DNA of 64,000 bases from an uncultured Bacillaceae bacterium (GCA_937995745.1 CALKIU010000069.1:1-64000); one strand, 5' to 3'. Counted from the stretch's first letter, positions 10,891-22,465 are shown. The notes: generated from the sequence alone by a model not told the origin. Numbers and translations: made by a program.

Positions 10891-12156
10891 ATGTTTAAAT
10901 TTAATGATGAAAGAGGCCAGCTCAAATGTTCTTTCTGCGGAAAATCACAAGATCAAGTAAGGAAACTGGTTGCAGGCCCTGGTGTATATATATGTGACGA
11001 ATGCATTGAGTTATGCACGGAAATCGTTGAGGAAGAATTGGGCACCGAAGAAGAATTTGATTTTCAAGACGTACCGAAACCGCATGAAATCCGTGCGATT
11101 TTAGATGAGTATGTAATCGGCCAGGACCAGGCGAAGAAAGCTCTGTCCGTGGCTGTTTATAATCATTATAAAAGAATCAATTCCAACGGAAAAATCGATG
11201 ATGTGGAATTATCCAAGAGCAACATCATCTTGATTGGTCCGACAGGAAGCGGAAAAACGCTGCTTGCCCAAACGCTGGCCCGTATTTTAAATGTTCCCTT
11301 CGCCATGGCGGATGCCACATCTTTGACAGAAGCGGGTTATGTCGGTGAAGACGTTGAAAATATTTTGCTGAAACTCATCCAAGCGGCAGATTATGATGTG
11401 GAGAAGGCGGAGAGGGGAATTATTTATATTGACGAAATTGATAAAATCGCCCGCAAATCGGAAAATCCGTCCATTACACGGGACGTATCCGGAGAGGGAG
11501 TACAACAGGCATTGTTAAAAATCCTGGAAGGAACCGTGGCAAGCGTTCCGCCCCAGGGAGGCCGAAAACATCCCCATCAGGAATTTATTCAAATTGACAC
11601 AACGAATATCCTGTTTATTTGCGGCGGAGCTTTTGATGGCATTGAAACGATCATTAAACGCCGCCTGGGACAAAAAGTCATCGGGTTCGGTTCCAACAAT
11701 CAGCAAAAAGATATTGACGACAAACATATTCTGTCCCATGTGCAGCCAGAAGATTTGCTCCATTTTGGGTTGATTCCGGAGTTCATCGGCCGTCTTCCCG
11801 TTATAGCCAATTTGCTTCCTCTCGATGAAGATGCGCTCGTCGACATCTTGACAAAACCGAAAAATGCATTGGTGAAACAGTACCAAAAAATGCTTGAGCT
11901 TGATAATGTGGAGCTTGAATTTGAAGAGGAAGCTTTGCGGGAAATTGCAAAGAGAGCCATTGAACGGAAAACAGGCGCCCGTGGACTGCGTTCCATCATC
12001 GAAAAGATTATGCTTGACGTGATGTATGATCTTCCTTCCCGGGAGGATGTGGCGAAATGTATCGTCACCGCCCAATCAGTGAGAGAAAATACGATGCCAA
12101 AACTTGTTCTCGTTGATGGCTCGGTTGTGAAAGAACAGCGGAAAACATCCGCATGA
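10891..12156 (+). CDS. clpX: ATP-dependent protease ATP-binding subunit ClpX
   Basis: 421 residues. It unfolds substrates and feeds them into ClpP. The N-terminal zinc-binding domain has four cysteines (CSFCGK...CDECIELC, about residues 13-38). The AAA+ core has Walker A GPTGSGKT, Walker [11 protein letters not shown] and the sensor region. The IGF-type loop in [11 protein letters not shown] is the ClpP-docking element. ATG 10891 follows ACGAGGGGTG; codons upstream in frame have no such site and would extend the protein before its zinc domain. Confidence 0.97.
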   Translation: MFKFNDERGQLKCSFCGKSQDQVRKLVAGPGVYICDECIELCTEIVEEELGTEEEFDFQDVPKPHEIRAILDEYVIGQDQAKKALSVAVYNHYKRINSNGKIDDVELSKSNIILIGPTGSGKTLLAQTLARILNVPFAMADATSLTEAGYVGEDVENILLKLIQAADYDVEKAERGIIYIDEIDKIARKSENPSITRDVSGEGVQQALLKILEGTVASVPPQGGRKHPHQEFIQIDTTNILFICGGAFDGIETIIKRRLGQKVIGFGSNNQQKDIDDKHILSHVQPEDLLHFGLIPEFIGRLPVIANLLPLDEDALVDILTKPKNALVKQYQKMLELDNVELEFEEEALREIAKRAIERKTGARGLRSIIEKIMLDVMYDLPSREDVAKCIVTAQSVRENTMPKLVLVDGSVVKEQRKTSA

Positions 12157-12193
12157 GCAGCAACTCTTGCCGCAGGATAAACAGCCATTTGGA

Positions 12194-12252
12194 TAAAAAG
12201 ACTGTTCAAAAGGAGAGGCACCGCGCCCTCCTTATGCAACAGTCTTTTTTGT
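12194..12252 (+). terminator. Terminator after clpX
   Basis: AAAAGACTGTT (12196-12206) pairs with AACAGTCTTTT (12238-12248), and a T run follows. Confidence 0.8.
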
Positions 12253-12422
12253 TTTGCGCATTACCCGAACGCCCAATGGGCTTCAATCGGGAGGGGCAGA
12301 CGGTAAAAGGCGGAAAGCGTTCTTTAACGGTGCATTTTTCTCCCGGTCCGGAAAAGATTTCATTTAGATGCCCTCCATTTTCTCTCTATCTCTTCTCTTG
12401 CAGGCTCGTTTAAGAAAAGATT

Positions 12423-12452
12423 GTTTATTATAAAGCGGGAAAGGGGATACTA
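12423..12452 (+). promoter_or_regulatory. Sigma-F promoter of lonB
   Basis: GTTTA (12423-12427), a 15-base spacer and GGGGATACTA (12443-12452) match the forespore sigma-F consensus (GYWTA-N15-GGNNANANTR) at every fixed position. It lies 44 bases upstream of the lonB start. In B. subtilis lonB is a forespore sigma-F gene, so element and gene agree. Confidence 0.8.
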
Positions 12453-12496
12453 CCTTTATACGAGAATAGGAGAGACATGCAACAGGAGGGAAACTG

Positions 12497-14170
12497 ATGA
12501 GTTGGACCGGGATTGCCCTATTAGTGCAGCTGTTTTTTGGAGTTGTGATCGGTCTGTATTTTTGGAATTTGTTAAAAAACCAACGAAGCCAAAGGATCAC
12601 CATTGACCGGGAATCAAAAAAGGAAATGGAACAATTGCAAAGATTGCGGGCCATATCATTAACGGAGCCTCTCGCTGAAAAAGTGCGGCCTGCAAGCTTT
12701 GAAGATATTGTCGGCCAGGAAGACGGGATTAAAGCTTTGAAAGCGGCGCTATGCGGCCCCAATCCGCAGCATGTGATCATTTACGGACCTCCGGGAGTCG
12801 GGAAAACGGCTGCGGCAAGGCTCGTCCTTGAAGAAGCAAAAAAGAATCCAAAATCTCCTTTTCAGCCTTCGGCGGTTTTCGTCGAATTGGATGCCACCAC
12901 TGCCCGTTTTGATGAGAGGGGCATCGCTGATCCCTTGATCGGTTCGGTTCACGATCCCATCTATCAGGGGGCAGGCGCCATGGGGCAGGCGGGCATTCCC
13001 CAGCCGAAGCAGGGGGCGGTCACCAATGCCCACGGCGGTGTTCTTTTTATTGATGAAATCGGCGAATTGCACCCCATTCAAATGAACAAATTGTTAAAAG
13101 TGCTCGAAGACCGGAAAGTCTTTTTGGAAAGCGCGTACTACAGCGAAGAAAATCCGCAAATTCCCAAATATATTCATGATATTTTTAAAAACGGCCTTCC
13201 CGCCGATTTCAGGCTGGTGGGGGCAACAACGCGAACGCCGGCGGAAATTCCGCCTGCCATTCGTTCCCGGTGCATGGAAGTCTTTTTCCGCGAATTGACG
13301 GAAGATGAAATCATGATCGTGGCGAAAAAAGCTGCGGAAAAAGTCAATCTTTCCATCAGTGACAATGGTTTGAAAATTGTCGGCAAATATTGCCGCAATG
13401 GCCGCGAAGCCGTGAATTTGATTCAAACGGCCGCCGGCATTGCCATTCAGGAGGACCGGAACTATTTGAAAGATGAGGATATTCAATGGGTTGTCCACTC
13501 AAGCCAATTGGTGCCGAGAATGGAGCAGAAAATCGCCCCGAAATCTGCCGTCGGTTTGGTGAACGGATTGGCTGTCCACGGCCCTAATACCGGGACGTTG
13601 CTGGAAATTGAAGTGACGGTAATTCCCGCCAAAGAAAAAGGAAAGATTAATATAACGGGAATAGTCGAAGAAGAGAGCATGGAGGACCGGAGCAAGTCTT
13701 TGCGGAGAAAAAGCATGGCCAAAGGCTCGATTGAAAATGCCGTTACCGTTCTCAGATCGATGGGCGTTCCTGCGGATGAATATGATATCCACGTAAATTT
13801 TCCGGGCGGCGTTCCGGTGGACGGACCGTCAGCGGGGATTGCGATGGCAACGGGGATTTATTCCGCCATCTACAAACGTCCGGTTGATCATTCCGTCGCC
13901 ATGACGGGGGAAATCAGCATTCACGGAAAGGTTAGGCCGGTTGGGGGAGTGTATCCGAAAATCTTGGCCGCAAAAAAAGCAGGCGCGAAAAAAGTCATCA
14001 TTCCCAAAGAAAATTATCAAGAGTTGTTAAAAGAAATAAAAGGGATTGAAATCCTTCCGGCAGCCCACTTGAAAGAAGTCCTTGAAATTGCGCTGTTAAA
14101 GGAGTATCCGCACGATAGGCAAGCCGCCATTGCTGCCTCTGTAGAGGTAAATAAGAAGGAAAGCGTTTAA
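12497..14170 (+). CDS. lonB: Forespore Lon-type protease LonB
   Basis: 557 residues. An N-terminal membrane segment (about residues 3-25) anchors the protein. The AAA+ domain follows (Walker A GPPGVGKT near residue 98, Walker B VLFIDEIGEL). The C-terminal Lon protease domain has the catalytic serine in VDGPSAGIAMA and the lysine in PKILAAKKAGAKK. LonB proteins differ from LonA in lacking the large N-terminal substrate domain. The ATG follows ACAGGAGGG. The sigma-F promoter directly upstream indicates expression in the forespore. Confidence 0.96.
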   Translation: MSWTGIALLVQLFFGVVIGLYFWNLLKNQRSQRITIDRESKKEMEQLQRLRAISLTEPLAEKVRPASFEDIVGQEDGIKALKAALCGPNPQHVIIYGPPGVGKTAAARLVLEEAKKNPKSPFQPSAVFVELDATTARFDERGIADPLIGSVHDPIYQGAGAMGQAGIPQPKQGAVTNAHGGVLFIDEIGELHPIQMNKLLKVLEDRKVFLESAYYSEENPQIPKYIHDIFKNGLPADFRLVGATTRTPAEIPPAIRSRCMEVFFRELTEDEIMIVAKKAAEKVNLSISDNGLKIVGKYCRNGREAVNLIQTAAGIAIQEDRNYLKDEDIQWVVHSSQLVPRMEQKIAPKSAVGLVNGLAVHGPNTGTLLEIEVTVIPAKEKGKINITGIVEEESMEDRSKSLRRKSMAKGSIENAVTVLRSMGVPADEYDIHVNFPGGVPVDGPSAGIAMATGIYSAIYKRPVDHSVAMTGEISIHGKVRPVGGVYPKILAAKKAGAKKVIIPKENYQELLKEIKGIEILPAAHLKEVLEIALLKEYPHDRQAAIAASVEVNKKESV

Positions 14171-14177
14171 CGGATCG

Positions 14178-14214
14178 TTACTTCGGTTTGCGTTCAAAAC
14201 CGAAGTGTTTTTTA
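14178..14214 (+). terminator. Terminator after lonB
   Basis: ACTTCGGTTT (14180-14189) pairs with AAACCGAAGT (14197-14206) and is followed by GTTTTTTAT. Confidence 0.9.
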
Positions 14215-14307
14215 TGCCGGGAAAATATTTGACCGCGGGAAACGCCGACATTTTTTTGCAATCCTGCAAAAATGCTGAAAAATAAATAGTTTTTACATAT
14301 ACTATAT

Positions 14308-14336
14308 CTGCCGGGGCGGTTCATCGGTGTTATAAT
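14308..14336 (+). promoter_or_regulatory. Candidate sigma-A promoter of lonA-engB
   Basis: CTGCCG (14308-14313), 17 bases, and TATAAT (14331-14336). The -35 match is weak and the -10 is perfect. It leaves a leader of about 220 nt containing a small hairpin (CCTCC TTTC GGGAGG). No CtsR or CIRCE operator was recognised. Confidence 0.5.
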
Positions 14337-14561
14337 AAAAGTAAAGAACCTCCTTTCGGGAGGGCTTATTCAACAAAAGCGCTCAGTCCAGCTTTGAATA
14401 TACATGATAGCCGGAACTCCGAGGGGTGTGCTTGCGAGTTTGCTTCGCTCTGTTAACCGGAATGGACAGGGATTTGTAAATAGGATAGAATGAAGCGGTG
14501 AATTTCTTTCCGGAGGTTCGGAGAAAAAAAGACATAGATTGATTCGGAGGTGTGCCTGGTT

Positions 14562-16889
14562 ATGTCGAAGAACAAGAAGGAACGGGTTCCCCTTCTGCCG
14601 CTGCGGGGTCTTCTTGTCTTTCCAACGATGGTCCTCCATTTAGACGTTGGAAGAAGCAAATCCGTCCAAGCGCTGGAGAAAGCGTTGATGGATGATGGTA
14701 TCATCTTTTTAACGGCACAAAAAGATGTAGCCATTGACGAGCCTGGAGAAGAAGATATTTACCGAATGGGAACATTAACAAAAGTGAAGCAGATGTTGAA
14801 GCTTCCCAACGGCACGATTCGTGTTTTGGTGGAAGGCATGGTGAGAGCGGAAATAGAGACCTTTTATGATGAGGGGGATTACCAGGCTGTAACTGTAATA
14901 ACTTATGAGGACAGGACGTCAAAAGACTTGGAAGATGAAGCGCTGATGCGGACGATGTTATCTTATTTTGAGCAGTACATAAAGATGTCCAAAAAGATTT
15001 CTTTAGAAACGTTTGCCACAGTGGCTGATATCGAAGAGCCGGGAAGAATGACGGATATCATCGCTTCGCATTTGCCGTTGAAATTGAAAGAAAAACAAAA
15101 AATCCTTGAAACCATCGATTTGAAAGAGCGGATGAATCTTCTGATTCAATATATCCATAATGAAAAGGAAGTGCTCCATTTAGAAAAGAAGATTGGCCAG
15201 CGGGTCAAAAAGTCGATGGAAAGGACACAGAAAGAATATTATCTCCGCGAACAAATGAAAGCCATTCAAAAGGAACTGGGCGACAAGGAAGGCAAATCCG
15301 CTGAAGTGGAAGATTTGATGGAAAAAATAGAAAAAGCGGGGATGACCGAAAATATTAAAAAAGTTGCCTTAAAAGAACTGGAACGCTACGAGAAAATCCC
15401 CCTTACCTCGGCGGAAAGCTCCGTCATCAGAACTTATATCGAGTGGTTGATTTCACTGCCTTGGACGAATGCCACCGAGGACGACCTTGACATTGAAAAG
15501 GCGAAAAGAATTTTGGATGAGGACCATTACGGATTGGAAAAAGTGAAGGAACGGGTGTTGGAGTATTTGGCCGTCCGGAAGTTGACAAATTCTTTAAAAG
15601 GCCCGATTCTTTGTCTTGTCGGCCCACCCGGTGTGGGAAAAACAAGTTTGGCCCGTTCCATCGCCCGGTCGCTGGGCAGAAAATTTGTGAGAGTGTCCCT
15701 TGGCGGCGTCCGCGACGAGTCGGAAATCCGCGGTCACAGAAGAACATATGTCGGTGCCATGCCCGGGCGGATCATCCAGGGGATGAAAAAGGCCGGGACG
15801 ATCAACCCGGTATTCTTGCTGGATGAAATTGATAAGATGTCCAATGACTTCCGCGGCGATCCTTCAGCTGCTTTACTGGAAGTGCTCGATCCGGAACAAA
15901 ATCACGCTTTCAGCGATCATTACATCGAGGAACCATATGATCTGTCGAAAGTGATGTTTATTGCCACAGCCAATAATTTAAGCACGATACCGGGGCCGTT
16001 GCGCGACCGGATGGAAATTATCTCAATTCCCGGTTATACGGAAATTGAAAAAATCCATATTGCGAAGGAACATCTTCTTCCGAAACAACTGAAGGAACAC
16101 GGATTGACCGGGTCGCATTTGCAAATCAGGGAGGACGGCATCCAGCGCATAGTCCGTTACTACACAAGAGAAGCGGGCGTGCGCGGACTTGAAAGGCAAT
16201 TGGCGGCCATTTGCAGAAAAACGGCGCGCATCATTGTTTCCAACGAAAAGAAAAGGGTCATCGTGACGGAAAAGAATGTGGAAGAATTTTTAGGAAAACC
16301 GCTGTTCCGGTACGGACAGGCCGAGCTTGAAGACCAGGTTGGTGTGGCGACCGGGCTTGCCTACACAGCTGTAGGCGGAGATACATTGCAAATCGAAGTG
16401 TCGCTGACCCCCGGAAAAGGAAAACTTGTGTTGACCGGAAAATTGGGTGAAGTGATGAAGGAGTCGGCCCAGGCGGCATTTACGTATGTACGCTCCAAGG
16501 CTGAAGAGCTCGGGATTGACCCGGATTTTTATGAGAAAACGGACATTCATATCCATGTTCCGGAAGGTGCCGTGCCGAAAGACGGTCCGTCAGCGGGCAT
16601 TACGATTGCCACGGCGCTCGTGTCGGCGCTGACCGGAAGACGGGTCCGCAAAGAAGTCGGCATGACCGGGGAAATTACGCTTAGAGGAAGGGTTTTGCCG
16701 ATCGGAGGATTAAAGGAAAAATCTTTGGGCGCCCACCGGGCAGGTTTGAAGAAAATCATCCTCCCCAAAGAAAATGAAAAGGACATTGAAGACATTCCGG
16801 AAAGCGTCCGTGAGGATCTTGAATTTGTCCTTGTGTCACAGGTGGATGAAGTGTTGGAGCATGCCTTGAAAGATGGTGCGTCCTCGTGA
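14562..16889 (+). CDS. lon: ATP-dependent protease LonA
   Basis: 775 residues, the standard LonA length with this start. The N-terminal substrate domain begins [22 protein letters not shown]. The AAA+ domain has Walker [14 protein letters not shown] (about residue 355) and Walker [11 protein letters not shown]. The C-terminal protease domain has the serine of [11 protein letters not shown] and the lysine of [17 protein letters not shown] 14562 has GGAGGTG nine bases upstream; an in-frame GTG at 14550 lies inside that site and was rejected. The stop overlaps the engB start. Confidence 0.97.
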   Translation: MSKNKKERVPLLPLRGLLVFPTMVLHLDVGRSKSVQALEKALMDDGIIFLTAQKDVAIDEPGEEDIYRMGTLTKVKQMLKLPNGTIRVLVEGMVRAEIETFYDEGDYQAVTVITYEDRTSKDLEDEALMRTMLSYFEQYIKMSKKISLETFATVADIEEPGRMTDIIASHLPLKLKEKQKILETIDLKERMNLLIQYIHNEKEVLHLEKKIGQRVKKSMERTQKEYYLREQMKAIQKELGDKEGKSAEVEDLMEKIEKAGMTENIKKVALKELERYEKIPLTSAESSVIRTYIEWLISLPWTNATEDDLDIEKAKRILDEDHYGLEKVKERVLEYLAVRKLTNSLKGPILCLVGPPGVGKTSLARSIARSLGRKFVRVSLGGVRDESEIRGHRRTYVGAMPGRIIQGMKKAGTINPVFLLDEIDKMSNDFRGDPSAALLEVLDPEQNHAFSDHYIEEPYDLSKVMFIATANNLSTIPGPLRDRMEIISIPGYTEIEKIHIAKEHLLPKQLKEHGLTGSHLQIREDGIQRIVRYYTREAGVRGLERQLAAICRKTARIIVSNEKKRVIVTEKNVEEFLGKPLFRYGQAELEDQVGVATGLAYTAVGGDTLQIEVSLTPGKGKLVLTGKLGEVMKESAQAAFTYVRSKAEELGIDPDFYEKTDIHIHVPEGAVPKDGPSAGITIATALVSALTGRRVRKEVGMTGEITLRGRVLPIGGLKEKSLGAHRAGLKKIILPKENEKDIEDIPESVREDLEFVLVSQVDEVLEHALKDGASS

Positions 16890-17467
16890 AAATCACCGAT
16901 GCAGAAATCGTCATCAGCGCGGTGAAATCGAGCCAATACCCGGCTGACGATCTTCCGGAATTTGCGTTGGCCGGACGTTCCAATGTGGGAAAATCATCCT
17001 TCATAAATAAAATGCTCAACAGAAAAAATTTCGCCCGGACGTCTTCCAAACCGGGAAAAACGCAAACATTGAATTTTTATTTGATTAACCGCAAATTTTA
17101 TTTTGTCGATGTCCCCGGCTACGGGTACGCAAAGGTTTCCAAGAAGGAACGGGCCGCATGGGGGCAAATGATCGAAACTTATTTGCAGAACAGGGAGCAG
17201 CTCCGGGCGGTTTTCCTGATTGTAGATTTCCGTCATCCGCCGACGAATGATGATGTGATGATGTATGAGTATTTAAAATATTATCAAATCCCCTGCATCG
17301 TTATCGCCACTAAAGCTGACAAAGTGCCCAGGGGAAAACGGCAAAAGCATTTGAAAAAGGTCAAAGAAACTCTGCGTTTCAAAGAAGGGGATGAATTGAT
17401 CGTCTTCAGTTCCGAGACCGGGGAAGGCAGAGAGCAAGCTTGGGCAGTTTTGGAAAAATTTATATAA
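16886..17467 (+). CDS. engB: Ribosome-assembly GTPase EngB (YsxC/YihA family)
   Basis: 193 residues. G motifs are in order: G1 [14 protein letters not shown] (about residue 31), G3 DVPGYGYA and G4 TKADKV. The family is needed for late assembly of the 50S subunit. The start is a GTG that overlaps the lon stop (GTGA), the same coupling as in B. subtilis, so it is probably cotranscribed with lonA. A terminator follows. Confidence 0.96.
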   Translation: MKITDAEIVISAVKSSQYPADDLPEFALAGRSNVGKSSFINKMLNRKNFARTSSKPGKTQTLNFYLINRKFYFVDVPGYGYAKVSKKERAAWGQMIETYLQNREQLRAVFLIVDFRHPPTNDDVMMYEYLKYYQIPCIVIATKADKVPRGKRQKHLKKVKETLRFKEGDELIVFSSETGEGREQAWAVLEKFI

Positions 17468-17473
17468 AATAAA

Positions 17474-17542
17474 AGGACGGGCACCGGAAACCGTTTGTAT
17501 CCGGAAATTTCCGCATACTATGCCGGTACCCGCCCTTTTTTT
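17474..17542. terminator. Terminator between engB and the opposed membrane gene
   Basis: GGACGGGCACCGG pairs imperfectly with CCGGTACCCGCCC, followed by a T run on the + strand. It lies between convergent genes, but the clear T run serves engB. Confidence 0.75.
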
Positions 17543-17635
17543 ATCGCAACAATTGCGGTAAAATAGAAGCAATTCTTCATAAATTTTTCACAAATTAATG
17601 AAAAAAACGGTTGAATCTCGGTTGAATCTGTCCGT

Positions 17636-18121
17636 TTATTTTTTATTTGCCAGCAAAAAGTAAATGCCGAAAGCAATCAAGGCCACCGGCCAAAATTTTT
17701 CGGCGGCGGAGATTTTGCTTTCCAACAGACCGAGCCAATTGATTACTTGTTCATAAAACAGGAAAAGAGAGGAAATGATAAGAAATAAAAGTCCCTGCAG
17801 CAAACCTTCGCCGGTTTTCTGATATTGAAGGAGAAAACCGAGAGAAATGATCAATAAAAGAGCCCCGATATGATCCGGCCAAAAGTCCAGCTTTCCGGCA
17901 ACGTGAAAATGAACGCTAAACCCCGTCAATATGACGCCGGGCAAGATGGCGCTGTTGTCTTTTGCGCCGTAAGCTTGAAAAAGGAAAGCGATGCCTATGA
18001 TAAACAATAGCGTTGGCCAAGAAAAAAACTGGTCAAAAAGGGAAATCTGCATTTGCTGCAGAAAAAAATAAATGCCAAAGCCAATTAACACAATTCCCGG
18101 AAAAAATTTTTTTCTTTTCAT
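17636..18121 (-). CDS. Small multi-spanning membrane protein of unknown function (YsxD position)
   Basis: 161 residues, almost entirely hydrophobic. About six to seven short membrane segments occur in GIVLIGFGIYFF-like repeats, and the first and last segments (FGIYFFLQQ, FGIYFLLANKK) resemble each other. This repeated pattern is like the membrane part of LiaF/LiaI-type proteins, but I see no enzymatic motif. B. subtilis also has a small membrane protein gene (ysxD) between engB and hemA, so the position is conserved. The start has AGGGTGTGAG upstream on the minus strand. Confidence 0.75.
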   Translation of the reverse strand: MKRKKFFPGIVLIGFGIYFFLQQMQISLFDQFFSWPTLLFIIGIAFLFQAYGAKDNSAILPGVILTGFSVHFHVAGKLDFWPDHIGALLLIISLGFLLQYQKTGEGLLQGLLFLIISSLFLFYEQVINWLGLLESKISAAEKFWPVALIAFGIYFLLANKK

Positions 18122-18353
18122 TGACTCACACCCTGCGTACGCTGATAAAATTCCAATTTATAAAATAGTCTATCAAGAAGGTGCCCGGATTTCCATCGGT
18201 TCTCCTAAAAAACTTCCAGCTTTCCTTCGCGCCGATCGGGCCGGCCGGACAAAACATGGAAAAACTGCACTTTTTTGCCCATTATTAGCAATTTATATCA
18301 CATAGATTCATTATATGTTCACAATTTTGTAAATAAATAAAATTCAATAATGA

Positions 18354-18359
18354 TATAAT
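18354..18359 (+). promoter_or_regulatory. Candidate -10 element of the hem operon
   Basis: A perfect TATAAT lies 45 bases before the hemA ATG, without a well-spaced -35. B. subtilis hemA is under PerR control; no complete PerR box could be confirmed here. Confidence 0.35.
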
Positions 18360-18403
18360 GGTTTTAGTGAATTCTGCCTAATAATAGGGGGTTTCTTTTC
18401 GTT

Positions 18404-19747
18404 ATGCACATTTTAGCAGTCAGCCTTAATTATAAAACTGCTCCGGTGGAAATTCGTGAGCAGCTTACATTTCAGCCGGATCAATTGGGGGAAGCGCTCC
18501 GGGTATTAAAAGGGAAAAAAAGCATACTAGAAAATGTGATTCTCTCCACTTGCAACCGCACGGAAATCTATGCAGTCGTGGACCAAATTCATACCGGGCG
18601 TTATTATATCAAGCAGTTTTTGTCTGAATGGTTCAATATAGAAACGGAGGAATTTGCCCCGTTTTTGAATTATTACGAGCAGGACGATGCTGTTGAACAC
18701 TTGTTTCGGGTAGCATGCGGCTTAAATTCCATGATACTGGGCGAAACGCAAATTTTGGGACAAGTGCGTTCAAGTTTTCTGGAGGCACAAGCGGAAGGTT
18801 GCACAGGCACCATTTTCAATCAGCTTTTTAAACAGGCGATTACGATTGCAAAGAGGGGCCATTCAGAAACGGACATCGGTTCCAATGCCGTATCAGTCAG
18901 CTATGCAGCCGTCGAACTTGCTAAAAAGATTTTCGGCTCACTAAAGGGGAAACATGTCCTGATTCTCGGAGCAGGTAAAATGGGAGAGTTGGCCATTCAA
19001 AACCTCCACGGCAATGGTGCGAGTAAAGTGACCGTGATCAACCGCACCTTCGAAAAGGCAGAAAAACTGGCCGAACGGTTTTCCGGCGAGGCCCGTTCCA
19101 TTGATGAATTGGAAAATGCCCTTGTTGAAGTGGATATATTGATTAGTTCAACCGGCGCTTCCGGATTTGTCATTACCAAAGATCTGATGAAAAAAGTGGC
19201 AATTGCCAGAAAAGGAAGACCGCTGTTTATGGTGGACATTGCCGTTCCCCGTGACATCGAGCCGGAAATTGCAGAAATTGAGAACGTTTTCCTTTACGAT
19301 ATAGATGATCTGGAAGGAATTGTTGAAGCGAACATGCAGGAACGGAAAAAAGCCGCCGAAAAAATCGGCGTGATGATCGAAGAGGGGATGGAAGAGTTTA
19401 ATCAATGGTTGAATATGCTCGGCGTCGTCCCCGTCATTTCCGCCTTAAGGGAGAAGGCGATGACGATTCAGGCAGAAACGATGAAAAGCATCGAGAGAAA
19501 ATTGCCGGACCTGACGGAACGGGAAAAGAAAATATTAAATAAACATACAAAGAGCATCATCAATCAAATGTTGCGCGATCCGATTTTGCAGGCCAAGGAA
19601 TTGGCGGCGGAAAAGAATGCCGAGGAATCGTTGCGTTTATTTATAAAGATTTTTAATATCGAACATCTGGTGGAGAAGCAGAAGAAAGCAAAACAACAAC
19701 CGCAAACCGACAAGAAAGCCGTTCAACCTTCGCAAGCCTATATTTGA
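18404..19747 (+). CDS. hemA: Glutamyl-tRNA reductase
   Basis: 447 residues. It reduces glutamyl-tRNA to glutamate-1-semialdehyde with NADPH, the first committed step of C5 heme synthesis. The catalytic cysteine is in [13 protein letters not shown] (about residue 50), the substrate site in [17 protein letters not shown], and the nucleotide-binding loop in [12 protein letters not shown]. The C-terminal dimerisation helices end in a Lys/Gln-rich tail. It heads a hemA-X-C-D-B-L cluster in the B. subtilis order. Confidence 0.97.
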   Translation: MHILAVSLNYKTAPVEIREQLTFQPDQLGEALRVLKGKKSILENVILSTCNRTEIYAVVDQIHTGRYYIKQFLSEWFNIETEEFAPFLNYYEQDDAVEHLFRVACGLNSMILGETQILGQVRSSFLEAQAEGCTGTIFNQLFKQAITIAKRGHSETDIGSNAVSVSYAAVELAKKIFGSLKGKHVLILGAGKMGELAIQNLHGNGASKVTVINRTFEKAEKLAERFSGEARSIDELENALVEVDILISSTGASGFVITKDLMKKVAIARKGRPLFMVDIAVPRDIEPEIAEIENVFLYDIDDLEGIVEANMQERKKAAEKIGVMIEEGMEEFNQWLNMLGVVPVISALREKAMTIQAETMKSIERKLPDLTEREKKILNKHTKSIINQMLRDPILQAKELAAEKNAEESLRLFIKIFNIEHLVEKQKKAKQQPQTDKKAVQPSQAYI

Positions 19748-19760
19748 GAGGTTACCGCTT

Positions 19761-20615
19761 ATGTCTGAACTCTTTATTACAAGGCTGCGCGAGCTGACTG
19801 TGCTCGTGTATGCCTTGAGTGTTCTTTTATATTTTATTGATTTTCTCCACAGGAACCGGAAAGTCAATCGGCTGGCTTTCTGGTTGCTTGCGTTTGTCTG
19901 GCTTCTGCAAACCGTTTTTTTGCTCTTGTACATGTTAAAAGTTGGCAGATTTCCTGTGCTGACCGTTTTAGAAGGATTATATTTTTATGTTTGGGTGCTT
20001 ATTACACTTTCTTTGGGAATCAACCGCTTATTAAAGGTTGATTTTATCGTTTTTTTCACCAATGTGATCGGGTTTGCGTTCATGGTTATGCACACATTTA
20101 CGCCGCTGGAGTTCGAGTCGGCCGTGATGAGCGAGCATCTCGTTTCAGAATTGCTTCTCCTGCATATTACGATGGCGATCATATCTTACGGGGCATTTGC
20201 CATATCATTTGTTTTTTCCTGTCTCTATTTGCTTCAGTATCATTTGTTGAAACAAAAGAAATGGGGGGCTACTTTGCTCCGGATTGCCGATTTGTCCATG
20301 CTGGAGAAGATGGCTTACTTGCTGAACGGCATCGGCGTTCCCCTTTTGGGTCTATCGTTGATTTTAGGCGTGCAATGGGCGTATATCAAAATACCGGATT
20401 TGGCCTGGTATGATGCAAAAATTGTCGGCTCTTTCATCGTGCTGGCCGTTTACAGTATATTCCTTTATGCAAAAGTGAAAAAAGAAATGCATGGGAGAAC
20501 CCTTGCTTTTTGGAATGTTGGTTCATTCCTAATCGTACTCATCAATTTTTTTATTTTTGGAAAGTTGTCTGATTTTCATTTGTGGTATTCACTCATCATT
20601 TTTCCGTATCCGTGA
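19761..20615 (+). CDS. hemX: HemX, membrane protein of the cytochrome c assembly (CcsA-like) family
   Basis: 284 residues with about eight predicted membrane segments. The GVQWAYIKI segment belongs to the tryptophan-bearing cytochrome c assembly-type region. In B. subtilis HemX lowers the cellular amount of HemA after translation. It starts 14 bases after hemA and precedes hemC. Confidence 0.92.
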   Translation: MSELFITRLRELTVLVYALSVLLYFIDFLHRNRKVNRLAFWLLAFVWLLQTVFLLLYMLKVGRFPVLTVLEGLYFYVWVLITLSLGINRLLKVDFIVFFTNVIGFAFMVMHTFTPLEFESAVMSEHLVSELLLLHITMAIISYGAFAISFVFSCLYLLQYHLLKQKKWGATLLRIADLSMLEKMAYLLNGIGVPLLGLSLILGVQWAYIKIPDLAWYDAKIVGSFIVLAVYSIFLYAKVKKEMHGRTLAFWNVGSFLIVLINFFIFGKLSDFHLWYSLIIFPYP

Positions 20616-20653
20616 TAATTTCAGCTTTTGTCTTAGAAATTGAGGTGGCAATC

Positions 20654-21586
20654 GTGAAAAAAATCGTCGTTGGTTCAAGAAGAAGCAAACTTGCGCTTAC
20701 GCAAACAAATTGGGTCATCAATGAACTAAGAAAGATTGACCCTTCGTTGGAATTTGAAATTATGGAAGTGGTGACAAAAGGGGATCGCATTCTTGATGTC
20801 ACTCTTTCCAAAGTCGGCGGAAAGGGATTGTTTGTAAAAGAAATTGAACAGAAAATGATTGATAAAGAAATTGACATGGCCGTACACAGCATGAAAGACA
20901 TGCCGGCTGTCCTGCCGGATGGGTTGATTATCGGATGCATCCCCCCGCGGGAAGATCACCGCGATGCATTAATTTCAAAAAACGGCATTCCGCTTATGGA
21001 ATTGCCGCCGGGCGCCAAAGTCGGAACGAGCAGTCTAAGGCGGAGCGCGCAAATCTTGGCTGTGCGGCCCGATCTTGAAATCAAGTGGATTCGCGGAAAC
21101 ATTGATACGCGGCTCAAGAAATTGCAAACGGAAGATTATGACGCGATCATTTTGGCCGCTGCCGGTCTTTCGCGGATGGGCTGGTCAGAGGACATTGTGA
21201 CCGAATATTTGGATGCGGACATATGCCTGCCGGCCGTCGGACAGGGAGCGTTGGCCATTGAATGCCGGGAAGACGACACGGAACTTCTCGCCCTACTCAA
21301 AAAGTTGGAGTGCAAAGCCGCGCGGCAGGCGGTAACCGCAGAGAGGGCGTTTATGAACAGACTGGAAGGCGGCTGCCAAGTGCCCCTTGCCGGCTTCGCC
21401 AGGCTAAATGAGGACGGGGAGATTGTTTTGACCGGTCTCGTTGCCACCGCCGACGGAAAAACGTTGTTAAAAGAGGAACAAACCGGAACGGACCCTGAAA
21501 AACTCGGAGTTTCCGTCGCGGAAAAACTGCTTGAAAGAGGGGCCGGAGAAATTATCAGACAGGCAAAAGAGGGGAACGATCATTGA
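20654..21586 (+). CDS. hemC: Porphobilinogen deaminase (hydroxymethylbilane synthase)
   Basis: 310 residues. It assembles four porphobilinogens into hydroxymethylbilane. The dipyrromethane cofactor attaches to the cysteine of [14 protein letters not shown] (residue 241), and the N-terminal [11 protein letters not shown] and VHSMKDMP motifs are present. The start is GTG 20654 with TGAGGTGG upstream; a longer frame into the end of hemX was rejected. Its stop overlaps the start of hemD. Confidence 0.97.
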   Translation: MKKIVVGSRRSKLALTQTNWVINELRKIDPSLEFEIMEVVTKGDRILDVTLSKVGGKGLFVKEIEQKMIDKEIDMAVHSMKDMPAVLPDGLIIGCIPPREDHRDALISKNGIPLMELPPGAKVGTSSLRRSAQILAVRPDLEIKWIRGNIDTRLKKLQTEDYDAIILAAAGLSRMGWSEDIVTEYLDADICLPAVGQGALAIECREDDTELLALLKKLECKAARQAVTAERAFMNRLEGGCQVPLAGFARLNEDGEIVLTGLVATADGKTLLKEEQTGTDPEKLGVSVAEKLLERGAGEIIRQAKEGNDH

Positions 21587-22362
21587 TGGATGCTGTTTCG
21601 CCGCTACGGGGCAAGAAGGTTCTCATTCCGAGAGACAAAAAACAAGCCAAACCGTTTGCCGAATTGGTTGCACAGAAAGAGGGAGTACCGGTTGTCATCC
21701 CCCTCCTGGCTTTCCGGCCGGTGCAAGATAACGGGGAATTAATTCCCGTGTTGGATAACTTGGATGATTATAGTTGGATTATTTTTACAAGCAACACAAC
21801 AGTGGAAACATTTTTCGCCTTGCTGCCGGAAAATCGAAACCTTTCCGCTAACATCGCGGCAATAGGTGAAAAAACGGCGGAATCTTTATCGGCCAAAAAC
21901 GTGCCGGTGGCGTTTGTTCCTTCCGAGTATGTTGCCGAAAGCTTTGTTAAGGAGTTTTTGCCCCGTGTCCAACAGGGGGAGAAAGTTCTTATTCCAAAAG
22001 GGAATCTGGCCAGAAACGTCATTGCTTCATCGCTGCGGGAACACGGCGTAATTGCCGATGAAGTGACGATTTATGAAACATATTTTCCCGAAGAAAGCAA
22101 ACGGCGGCTGATGGAAGTTCTTGAGGGGCAAGAACTTGATATCCTTTGTTTTACAAGCCCTTCAACCGTGGATCATTTTATGAGTGTCGTCAACTCAGGC
22201 GGTTTTCATGACAAATTGAGCAATTGCATCGTTGCCTGCATTGGGCCGATTGCAAAAAGAAGAGCCGAAAAGCATGGGCTCAAGGTAGATGTGATGCCTG
22301 AGATTTACACGGTACCTGAATTAATCAAAGCTGTCATTTCTTTTCTGGAAGAATACCAGTAA
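21586..22362 (+). CDS. hemD: Uroporphyrinogen-III synthase
   Basis: 258 residues. It cyclises hydroxymethylbilane with inversion of ring D. The family is poorly conserved; visible signatures are IIFTSNTTVETFF, IGEKTAESL, the TIYETYFPE segment and LCFTSPSTVDHF. ATG 21586 overlaps the hemC stop by one base; the adjacent in-frame TTG at 21583 is an alternative. Position in the hem cluster strongly supports the call. Confidence 0.93.
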   Translation: MDAVSPLRGKKVLIPRDKKQAKPFAELVAQKEGVPVVIPLLAFRPVQDNGELIPVLDNLDDYSWIIFTSNTTVETFFALLPENRNLSANIAAIGEKTAESLSAKNVPVAFVPSEYVAESFVKEFLPRVQQGEKVLIPKGNLARNVIASSLREHGVIADEVTIYETYFPEESKRRLMEVLEGQELDILCFTSPSTVDHFMSVVNSGGFHDKLSNCIVACIGPIAKRRAEKHGLKVDVMPEIYTVPELIKAVISFLEEYQ

Positions 22363-22465
22363 AATAGAATCAGAGGAAAAGGTATTTGTGTCTCTTTGTG
22401 GAAATTTGGCAGAAAATGAATGAAACTGGCCTGGAAAACCAAAAGACAAAATGGAGGTTTTTTGT

